A stretch of 45,910 bases of DNA from Streptomyces sp. ISL-87 (lineage in GTDB: Bacteria > Actinomycetota > Actinomycetes > Streptomycetales > Streptomycetaceae): the NCBI RefSeq assembly GCF_018614095.1, contig NZ_JAGGOY010000013.1:1-45910 (forward strand), given 5' to 3'. A program made the position numbers and the translations under genes. Every line of letters begins with the position of its first letter. Within the stretch, counting starts at the first letter, position 1. This document shows, piece after piece, positions 8,636 through 15,082 of the stretch. A model generated the notes under the pieces. It saw only the letters and a list, made by a program, of their open reading frames with translations, made no database searches and was not told the DNA's origin.

Positions 8636-9649
8636 ATGACAATCCCGACACATCCCCACTCCGTCACGTCCATGTGCAGCGAGGGGACCCGCCTCTACGC
8701 GGCCGCGCTCAGCACCGGCCGGATCGCTCGGAGCGAGGTGCAGCATGCCCCCTGCCTGCTGGAATTCGCTCTGCTGCAGCCTGATCCGGATGACGCGAAC
8801 CAGCTCCGTCCGGTTCCCCCATCCGTCGCACTGGCCCAACGGCTCCATCCGATTGAACGTGAGATCCAGGACCGCCGTCGCAGCGCTGTAGATCTCACCG
8901 ATGCTTTCGAGCCGTTCCTGACCATCAGCGCCCAGAACCCGGCCAACACGCACGCCATCACGGTCCTGGAGGGCTTCGAGCGGATCAACGCCGCCCTCGA
9001 CCTGGCGACCGCGGAGTGCCACACCGAGGTGCTGACGGTCCAGCCGGGCGGGGCCCGGCCCTCTCTCGCCCTGACACAGGCCCTGGAGCGGGACGCCCCG
9101 CTGATCGACCGCGGCATCAGTTTAAGGACGCTCTACCAGCACACCGCGCGGCACAGCCAGGGCACCCTCGCGTACGTGGACCGGATGTCCGCCGGGAAGG
9201 TGGAGATCCGCACGCTTGAGGAACTGATCGAGCGTCTCATCATCTTCGACCGCACCGTCGCCTTCATCCCGGTCAGCGACGACCGGCGGATGGCGCTGGA
9301 GCTCCGCCACCCGGGCCTGGTCGACTATCTCATCAAGGTGTTCGAGCAACTGTGGCGCCGGGCTGTGCCGTTGCGCGACGAGGTCACGTACACACACATG
9401 CCGGAGGGCATCTCCGGTGTGCAGCGTTCCATCGCCCAGCTGCTCGTCGAGGGGCATGTGGACGAGGCCATCGCGCGCCGGCTGGGGATGAACGTACGCA
9501 CCTGCCGGGCACACATCGCGAAGCTGGCCACCGCGCTGGGCAGCGGGAGCCGGGCCCAACTCGGCTTCCTCATCGCCCAGTCGGGGATCCTGCACGGGTC
9601 GGGGCCGCCGCAGCTGCAGGAGGAGGAGTGCCGAGGGGTGGAGGGCTGA
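8636..9649 (+). CDS. LuxR-type transcriptional regulator with a TTA codon
   Basis: About 337 residues. The C-terminal portion (VQRSIAQLLVEGHVDEAIARRLGMNVRTCRAHIAKLATALGS, with interruptions) is a LuxR/GerE-type helix-turn-helix. The N-terminal part contains VERAN-like helices and a TrmB/PLD-like domain seen in many Streptomyces stand-alone LuxR regulators, with no receiver domain. The start is uncertain: ATG 8636 has GGTGGAG about 15 bases upstream, and ATG 8672 also fits. A TTA leucine codon at 9122-9124 makes translation potentially dependent on bldA. It is divergent from the DTGWT-repeat gene with 141 bp between starts, and is its likely regulator. Confidence 0.8.
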   Translation: MTIPTHPHSVTSMCSEGTRLYAAALSTGRIARSEVQHAPCLLEFALLQPDPDDANQLRPVPPSVALAQRLHPIEREIQDRRRSAVDLTDAFEPFLTISAQNPANTHAITVLEGFERINAALDLATAECHTEVLTVQPGGARPSLALTQALERDAPLIDRGISLRTLYQHTARHSQGTLAYVDRMSAGKVEIRTLEELIERLIIFDRTVAFIPVSDDRRMALELRHPGLVDYLIKVFEQLWRRAVPLRDEVTYTHMPEGISGVQRSIAQLLVEGHVDEAIARRLGMNVRTCRAHIAKLATALGSGSRAQLGFLIAQSGILHGSGPPQLQEEECRGVEG

Positions 9650-9704
9650 GGGGTGGAGGCGCGGCGGCCGGCGGCTGCCGCTGGCCGGAAATCGACCCTG
9701 ATGC

Positions 9705-9807
9705 TTGACCCCTGACCCCTGACCCCTGACGCCTGACGCCTGACCCCTGACGCCTGACGCCTGACGCCTGACGCCTGACGCCTGACGCCTGACGCCTGAC
9801 GCCTGAC
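9705..9807. repeat. Heptanucleotide tandem repeat (CCTGACG)n
   Basis: About fourteen uninterrupted 7-base units, CCTGACG with CCTGACC variants at the left end. It lies between the LuxR-type gene stop (9649) and the terminator at 9809. The repeat number is likely to vary between strains by slippage. Confidence 0.9.
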
Positions 9808-9808
9808 A

Positions 9809-9846
9809 GCGAAGGCCCCGACCCGGGATCCGGGCGGGGCCTTCGC
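9809..9846. terminator. Bidirectional terminator between the regulator gene and hspR
   Basis: Twelve-base arms GCGAAGGCCCCG and CGGGGCCTTCGC enclose a 14-base loop that itself pairs (CCCGG/CCGGG). The flanking genes converge on it. Confidence 0.85.
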
Positions 9847-9870
9847 GTGCGTGGTGCGTACGGGCCGGTG

Positions 9871-10317
9871 TCAGTCCATCGGGCGCTTGGGGCGCCAGAC
9901 GACCAGGGCGTTGCCCGGCTGCGGCGGCTGGTACGGGACCAGGTCGCGCCGGTACGAGGCGTGCACCTGGGCCTCGCGCTGCTGGAGCACGGCGGCGGCG
10001 CCGTCCACCGCCGCCGAGAGCTCGGCGACGCGCTGCTGGAGCGCGGCCACCTGGTTCTCCAGCTCGATGATCCGTTTGATGCCCGCCAGGTTGATGCCCT
10101 CGTCCTGGGACAGCGCCTGCACCGTGCGGAGCAGTTCGATGTCACGGGCCGAGTAGCGCCGGCCGCGGCCGGCCGTGCGGTCCGGGGAGACCAGGCCGAG
10201 GCGGTCGTACTGGCGGAGGGTCTGCGGGTGCAGGCCCGAGAGCTGGGCGGCCACCGAGATCACGTAGACCGGTGTCTCATCGGTCAGTTGATACGGATTG
10301 CGTCGGCGGCCGTCCAT
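9871..10317 (-). CDS. hspR: Heat-shock repressor HspR
   Basis: A 148-residue MerR-family repressor. The HTH segment VYVISVAAQLSGLHPQTLRQYDRLGLVSPDR is followed by the RRYSARDIELLRTVQ wing and a coiled-coil dimerisation helix. HspR binds HAIR inverted repeats, with DnaK as corepressor, and controls dnaK, clpB and related genes. It is the last gene of the dnaK operon, with one base between the dnaJ TGA and its ATG. HAIR sites occur upstream of dnaK and clpB in this window, giving autoregulation of its own operon. The N-terminal NPYQLTDETPVYVIS segment is typical of Streptomyces HspR. Confidence 0.96.
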   Translation of the reverse strand: MDGRRRNPYQLTDETPVYVISVAAQLSGLHPQTLRQYDRLGLVSPDRTAGRGRRYSARDIELLRTVQALSQDEGINLAGIKRIIELENQVAALQQRVAELSAAVDGAAAVLQQREAQVHASYRRDLVPYQPPQPGNALVVWRPKRPMD

Positions 10318-10318
10318 G

Positions 10319-11506
10319 TCATGCTCCCTTCGCGGACTCGAACAGCGCGCTGCGCGGGTCTTCCGACTCCGTCGCCTCGCGGTACATCTCCAGCGCCTCG
10401 CGGGCCTTGTCCGACAGTTCCGCCGGAACAGCCACCTCGATCGTCACCAGCAGGTCGCCGCGGGTGCCGTCCTTGCGGACCGCTCCCTTGCCGCGCGCCC
10501 GCATCGTACGGCCGCCGGGCGTGCCCGGCGGGAGCTTCAGCGTCACCGACGGGCCGCCCAGGGTGGGGACCTTGATGTCGGCGCCGAGGGCCGCCTCCGT
10601 GAAGGTGACCGGCACGGTCACCGTCAGGTTGTCGTCCTTGCGGCCGAACACCGGGTGGCTGTCGACGTGGACCACGACGTAGAGGTCGCCGCCGGGACCG
10701 CCGCGCTCGCCCGGCGCGCCCTTGCCGCGCAGCCGGATCCGCTGGCCGTCGGAGACGCCCGCCGGGATCCGGACCTGCATGGTTCGGGAGCTGCGGGCCC
10801 GGCCGCTGCCCTTGCAGATGTCGCAGGGGGTCTCGGCGATCAGGCCGCGGCCCTTGCAGTCGGCGCAGGGGTCGGTCAGCGAGAAGCCGCCGCCACTGCC
10901 CCGCGAGACCTGGCCGGTGCCGACGCAGGTCGGGCACACGCGGGGTGTGCCGTTCTTGTCGCCGGTGCCCGAACAGGCCTTGCAGGGAGCCTGGGAGGAC
11001 ATGCGGAGCGGGACGGTCGCCCCGTCCACCGCCTCCGTGAAGGACAGCGTGACCTCGGACTCGATGTCCTGGCCGCGGCGCGGCTGGGTACGGGTCCCCG
11101 TACCGGCACCGGCGCCGCCCCGGTTGAAGAGGCCGCCGAAGACATCGCCCAGGCCGCCGCCGAAGCCGCCGCCCGCGCCGCCACCCTGCTGGGTGCCGCC
11201 GAAGAGGTCGCCGAGGTCGAAGTTGAACGAGCCGCCGGCCCCGCCCGGGCCGGGGCGGAAGCCCCCGTTGCCGAACAGGGCGCGCGCCTCGTCGTACTCC
11301 TTGCGCTTCTTCGCGTCGCCGAGGATGTCGTTCGCCTCGGAGATCTCCTTGAAGCGCTCCTCGGCCGAGGCGTCGCCCTTGTTGGCATCCGGGTGGAACT
11401 CGCGTGCGAGCTTCCGGTACGCCTTCTTGATCTCGGCCTCGGTCGCGTCCTTCGGGACACCGAGGACCTTGTAGTAGTCCTTCTCGACGAAGTCCTTCGT
11501 GCTCAT
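10319..11506 (-). CDS. dnaJ: Co-chaperone DnaJ
   Basis: A 395-residue type I Hsp40. The J-domain (about 10-75) has the HPD motif at residues 38-40, followed by a Gly/Phe-rich linker (about 78-150), four zinc-binding CxxCxGxG motifs (CKACSGTG, CPTCVGTG, CADCKGRG, CDICKGSG), then the substrate-binding C-terminal domains. It stimulates DnaK ATPase and delivers substrates. The start ATG is preceded by AGGAGGG. It lies between grpE (54-bp gap) and hspR (1-bp gap) in the heat-shock operon. The extra N-terminal residues STKDFVEKDYY are usual for actinobacterial DnaJ1. Confidence 0.97.
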   Translation of the reverse strand: MSTKDFVEKDYYKVLGVPKDATEAEIKKAYRKLAREFHPDANKGDASAEERFKEISEANDILGDAKKRKEYDEARALFGNGGFRPGPGGAGGSFNFDLGDLFGGTQQGGGAGGGFGGGLGDVFGGLFNRGGAGAGTGTRTQPRRGQDIESEVTLSFTEAVDGATVPLRMSSQAPCKACSGTGDKNGTPRVCPTCVGTGQVSRGSGGGFSLTDPCADCKGRGLIAETPCDICKGSGRARSSRTMQVRIPAGVSDGQRIRLRGKGAPGERGGPGGDLYVVVHVDSHPVFGRKDDNLTVTVPVTFTEAALGADIKVPTLGGPSVTLKLPPGTPGGRTMRARGKGAVRKDGTRGDLLVTIEVAVPAELSDKAREALEMYREATESEDPRSALFESAKGA

Positions 11507-11560
11507 CCCCGGTGGCCCTCCTCTCGTGCCTCTACTTGCAGTGTCTCCAAATGCGGTGCG

Positions 11561-12247
11561 TCAGCCCTTTTCGGGGGCATCCGTGTCCTTGTCAGACGGC
11601 GTGTCGCCGTCCGCGGACTCGGACTTGGCGGCGGGGGCCGCGCCCGGCTGGGGCTCGGCCACCGCGACCCGCGCGGGACGGATCGTACGCTCGCCGATCC
11701 GGTACCCCGGCTGCAGGATCGCCACGCAGGTCGTCTCGGTGACGTCCGGCGCGTACGAGTGCATCAGGGCCTCGTGGATCGTCGGGTCGAAGGGCTCGCC
11801 CTCCTTGCCGAACTGCTGGAGGCCCATCTTGGCCGCGGCCGTCTCCAGCGATTCGGCCACCGACTTGAAGCCGCCGACCAGCTCGCCATGATCCCGCGCC
11901 CGGCCGATGTCGTCCAGGGTCGGGAGCAGTTCCGTCAGGAGGGACGCGACCGCGATCTCCTTGACGGCGATCCGGTCCCGCTCCACACGGCGGCGGTAGT
12001 TCTGGTACTCCGCCTGGAGCCGCTGGAGGTCCGCGGTGCGCTCGCCGAGCGCGGTGCGGGCCTGGTCCAGCTGTGCCAGGAGAGCGGTTTCCTTGCTGAG
12101 GGCCTCAGCTGCTGTTGCGTCCCCGGCCGGGGCCGCCGCCTCCTCCTTGGAGGAGTCGGCGGCCTTCGGCTCGGCTGCGGCGTCGTCCGCGTTGGTGCCG
12201 GTGGGGACTTCAGGCTTCTCCTCGAAGCCCGGGGTCTCCTCCGGCAT
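11561..12247 (-). CDS. grpE: Nucleotide exchange factor GrpE
   Basis: A 228-residue GrpE, the nucleotide exchange factor of DnaK. The acidic, Ala-rich N-terminus is followed by the long dimerising helix (QLDQARTALGERTADLQRLQ), then the YRRRVERDR and LLPTLDDIGRARDHGEL segments and the beta-domain with HEALMHSYAPDV and VLQPGYRIGERTIRPA-like sequence (here AILQPGYRIG). The C-terminal tail is disordered and acidic. Its ATG overlaps the dnaK stop by one base (TGATG), giving tight translational coupling that sets the ratio to DnaK. Confidence 0.97.
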   Translation of the reverse strand: MPEETPGFEEKPEVPTGTNADDAAAEPKAADSSKEEAAAPAGDATAAEALSKETALLAQLDQARTALGERTADLQRLQAEYQNYRRRVERDRIAVKEIAVASLLTELLPTLDDIGRARDHGELVGGFKSVAESLETAAAKMGLQQFGKEGEPFDPTIHEALMHSYAPDVTETTCVAILQPGYRIGERTIRPARVAVAEPQPGAAPAAKSESADGDTPSDKDTDAPEKG

Positions 12248-14097
12248 CAGGCAGCGCCACCCTTCGGCTTCTCGTCGTCGACGATCTCGGCGTCGACGAC
12301 ATCGTCATCGGCCTTGGCCTGGTGGGCGTCACCGGCGGAGGCGCCGCCGGCGGCCTGGGAAGCCTGGGCGTCGGCGTAGATCGCCTGGCCGAGCTTCTGG
12401 CTGACCGCGGCCAGCTTCTCCGTGGCGGAGCGGATCTCGGCCGTGTCCTCGCCCTTGAGCTTCTCCTTCAGCTCGGCGACCGAGGCCTCGACCTCGGACT
12501 TAACGTCGGCCGGGACCTTGTCCTCGTTGTCCTTGACGAACTTCTCCGTCTGGTAGACGAGCTGCTCGCCCTGGTTGCGGGACTCGGCGGCCTCACGGCG
12601 ACGGTGGTCCTCGTCCGCGTACTGCTCCGCCTCCTGGCGCATGCGGTCGACCTCATCCTTGCCGAGCGAAGAGCCGCCGGTGACGGTCATCTTCTGCTCC
12701 TTGCCCGTGCCGAGGTCCTTGGCCGTGACGTGCATGATGCCGTTCGCGTCGATGTCGAAGGAGACCTCGATCTGCGGGACGCCACGCGGGGCCGGCGGCA
12801 GGCCGGTCAGCTCGAACATGCCGAGCTTCTTGTTGTACGCCGCGATCTCGCGCTCACCCTGGTAGACCTGGATCTGCACGGACGGCTGGTTGTCCTCGGC
12901 CGTCGTGAAGATCTCCGACCGCTTGGTCGGGATGGTCGTGTTGCGCTCGATGAGCTTGGTCATGATGCCGCCCTTGGTCTCGATACCGAGGGACAGCGGG
13001 GTCACGTCGAGGAGCAGGACGTCCTTGACCTCACCCTTGAGCACACCGGCCTGGAGGGTGGCGCCGATGGCGACGACCTCGTCCGGGTTGACGCCCTTGT
13101 TGGCGTCCTGGCCGCCGGTGAGCTCCTTGACGAGCTCGGCGACGGCCGGCATACGGGTGGAGCCGCCGACCAGGACCACGTGGTCGATCTCGGACAGGTT
13201 GATACCCGCGTCCTTGATGACGTTGTGGAACGGGGTCTTGCAGCGGTCGAGCAGGTCCGCGGTCAGCTGCTGGAACTGCGAGCGCGTGAGCTTCTCGTCC
13301 AGGTGCAGCGGACCCTCGGCGGAAGCCGTGATGTAGGGCAGGTTGATCGAGGTCTCCGTGGAGGAGGACAGCTCGATCTTCGCCTTCTCGGCGGCCTCGC
13401 GCAGACGCTGGAGCGCCATCTTGTCCTTGGACAGGTCGACGCCGTGGCCGTTCTGGAACTGCTTCACCAGGTAGTCGACGACGCGCTGGTCCCAGTCGTC
13501 ACCACCGAGGTGGTTGTCACCGTTGGTGGCCTTGACCTCGACGACACCGTCGCCGATCTCCAGGAGCGACACGTCGAAGGTGCCGCCACCGAGGTCGAAG
13601 ACGAGAATGGTCTGGTCGTCCTTGTCGAGGCCGTAGGCCAGGGCGGCGGCCGTCGGCTCGTTGACGATGCGCAGGACGTTGAGGCCCGCGATCTCGCCGG
13701 CTTCCTTCGTCGCCTGGCGCTCGGAGTCGTTGAAGTAGGCCGGGACGGTGATGACCGCGTCCGTGACCTTCTCACCCAGGTACGCCTCGGCGTCGCGCTT
13801 CAGCTTCTGCAGGATGAAGGCGCTCATCTGCTGCGGGTTGAAGTCCTTGCCATCCAGGTTGATCTTCCAGTCAGTGCCCATGTGGCGCTTGACGGAGCGG
13901 ATGGTGCGGTCCACGTTCGTGACCGCCTGGCGCTTGGCGACCTCGCCTACGAGGACCTCGCCGTTCTTGGCGAAGGCGACGACGGACGGCGTGGTCCTGG
14001 CGCCCTCGGCGTTGGTGATGACGGTGGGCTCGCCGCCTTCGAGAACGCTGACGACGGAGTTAGTGGTGCCCAGGTCGATGCCGACCGCACGTGCCAT
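12247..14097 (-). CDS. dnaK: Hsp70 chaperone DnaK
   Basis: A 616-residue Hsp70. The N-terminus [16 protein letters not shown] is the phosphate-1 motif; [13 protein letters not shown] and [13 protein letters not shown] are the second and third ATPase signatures. The substrate domain includes [14 protein letters not shown], and the C-terminus is Lys/Gly/Ala-rich (EKPKGGAA). I chose ATG 14097 rather than the in-frame codon at 14139 because TTGGAGGAATTGAA immediately precedes it and the protein then begins like all DnaK proteins. It is first gene of dnaK-grpE-dnaJ-hspR, under HAIR operators at 14116-14136 and probably 14169-14189. Confidence 0.98.
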   Translation of the reverse strand: MARAVGIDLGTTNSVVSVLEGGEPTVITNAEGARTTPSVVAFAKNGEVLVGEVAKRQAVTNVDRTIRSVKRHMGTDWKINLDGKDFNPQQMSAFILQKLKRDAEAYLGEKVTDAVITVPAYFNDSERQATKEAGEIAGLNVLRIVNEPTAAALAYGLDKDDQTILVFDLGGGTFDVSLLEIGDGVVEVKATNGDNHLGGDDWDQRVVDYLVKQFQNGHGVDLSKDKMALQRLREAAEKAKIELSSSTETSINLPYITASAEGPLHLDEKLTRSQFQQLTADLLDRCKTPFHNVIKDAGINLSEIDHVVLVGGSTRMPAVAELVKELTGGQDANKGVNPDEVVAIGATLQAGVLKGEVKDVLLLDVTPLSLGIETKGGIMTKLIERNTTIPTKRSEIFTTAEDNQPSVQIQVYQGEREIAAYNKKLGMFELTGLPPAPRGVPQIEVSFDIDANGIMHVTAKDLGTGKEQKMTVTGGSSLGKDEVDRMRQEAEQYADEDHRRREAAESRNQGEQLVYQTEKFVKDNEDKVPADVKSEVEASVAELKEKLKGEDTAEIRSATEKLAAVSQKLGQAIYADAQASQAAGGASAGDAHQAKADDDVVDAEIVDDEKPKGGAA

Positions 14098-14115
14098 TTC
14101 AATTCCTCCAACTGA

Positions 14116-14136
14116 CTTGAGTGCAACAGACTCAAC
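14116..14136. promoter_or_regulatory. HAIR operator upstream of dnaK
   Basis: CTTGAGT-N7-ACTCAAC matches the HspR consensus at all but the last base. It sits 19-39 bp before the dnaK start on the minus strand, probably covering the transcription start. Confidence 0.92.
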
Positions 14137-14168
14137 CATGCACCATCGGCTGCGACTGCGTCAACAGA

Positions 14169-14189
14169 GCTGAGCGGAGGGGGCTCAAC
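14169..14189. promoter_or_regulatory. Second, degenerate HAIR-like repeat upstream of dnaK
   Basis: GCTGAGC-N7-GCTCAAC keeps the 7-7-7 spacing and the TGAG/CTCA cores. It is one helical region upstream of the first site. In S. coelicolor the dnaK promoter is known to carry several inverted repeats bound by HspR, so this is a plausible secondary site. Confidence 0.55.
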
Positions 14190-14381
14190 TTTTATCCGGG
14201 CCTTACGCTCAGTGGAGCTGCGGTGACCGCCCCTGCGGCCGACTGCGTCGGCGACGGGGGTGCGCTCCCGGCCGTCGGCGGGATGCGCCCCCTGCCGCCG
14301 ACGCAGCCGAGCGGGCGACCCCCGGCGGCCACCGCCGCGCGGCGCCCGGGGAGCGGGCCGCCCTTCGGGCACCGTGCCCCC

Positions 14382-14972
14382 ATGCGCCTGCTGCCGCTGC
14401 AACCACCGCCGCTCCCCCGGCTCCCCCGGCTCCGCGTGCCGCGGCGGCTCGCGGAGTTCCCGAGGCCGCGACGGCTGCCCGACTGCTCGGCCAAGCGACT
14501 GCTGGACCTCGTCGGGGCGCTGCTGCTGGCCGGAGTGTTCGCCGTCCCGCTCCTGCTGATCTCCGGGCTGCTGTACGCGACCCAGGGCGCGCGGGTTTTC
14601 AGGAGGCAGCCCGCGGCCGGTCTGGGCGGCCGGCCGTTCCGGACCTGGCGGCTGCTGACCGATGGAGGATCGGGGCGGCTCGGGGCGGCTGTGGAGCGGA
14701 CTGCCCTGGACGGGATGCCCCAGCTCCTCAATGTGCTCCGGGGTGAGATGTCACTGGTCGGCCCACGCCCCGAGCCGGGGACGGACCGCCCGGACCGGCT
14801 CCTCGTAAGACCTGGTATGACCGGTTTGTGGCAGGTGAGCGCGCGCTCCGGCCTACCGTGGGAGGAAATGGACCTGCTGGACCGACACTATGTGGAGAGC
14901 CATTGGCTGGGGATGGATCTGGCGATCCTGGCCCAGACCCCTCGGGCGGCCTATAAGCAAAGGCACGCCTGA
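14382..14972 (+). CDS. Short sugar-phosphate (polyprenyl glycosylphosphotransferase-like) transferase
   Basis: A 196-residue monotopic membrane protein. AKRLLDLVGALLLAGVFAVP is the membrane helix, then come LLNVLRGEMSLVGPRPEPG and RPGMTGLWQVSARSGLPWEEM, and DLLDRHYVESHWLGMDL, the conserved order of the bacterial sugar transferase (PGT) domain. These enzymes move a phospho-sugar from a nucleotide to undecaprenyl phosphate. The protein lacks the N-terminal multi-pass part of WcaJ-type enzymes, like PglC. The usual Asp-Glu catalytic dyad (LDELPQ) reads LDGMPQ here, so activity is in doubt. The start is chosen at ATG 14382; an upstream in-frame ATG at 14283 is possible. The divergent neighbour is dnaK. 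Confidence 0.8.
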   Translation: MRLLPLQPPPLPRLPRLRVPRRLAEFPRPRRLPDCSAKRLLDLVGALLLAGVFAVPLLLISGLLYATQGARVFRRQPAAGLGGRPFRTWRLLTDGGSGRLGAAVERTALDGMPQLLNVLRGEMSLVGPRPEPGTDRPDRLLVRPGMTGLWQVSARSGLPWEEMDLLDRHYVESHWLGMDLAILAQTPRAAYKQRHA

Positions 14973-15033
14973 GCGACACAGATCACCGCACGACCGGCTA
15001 CATTGCGGCGTCGGGAATGGGTAACCTCAAGCC

Positions 15034-15060
15034 TTGACTAAATAAGTTACCGCTTAGTAA
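15034..15060 (+). promoter_or_regulatory. Candidate promoter and TTAC-N6-GTAA operator of the Fe-S reductase gene
   Basis: TTGACT (15034-15039) is a good -35, with a weaker TAGTAA fifteen bases on. Overlapping it is TTAC-N6-GTAA (15047-15060), and GGTAAC at 15020 pairs with GTTACC at 15046. A TetR-type operator is a reasonable guess, but the regulator is unknown. Confidence 0.4.
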
Positions 15061-15082
15061 GTGCCGCCCGAGGAGCCCGCCC

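Noticed and set aside
9705..9807. CRISPR or VNTR-coded peptide in the CCTGACG array
   Set aside because: No spacers; a 7-bp unit changes frame each repeat and there is no gene start.
12115..14115. Long plus-strand open frame opposite dnaK
   Set aside because: Mirror of dnaK codon structure; no recognisable protein.
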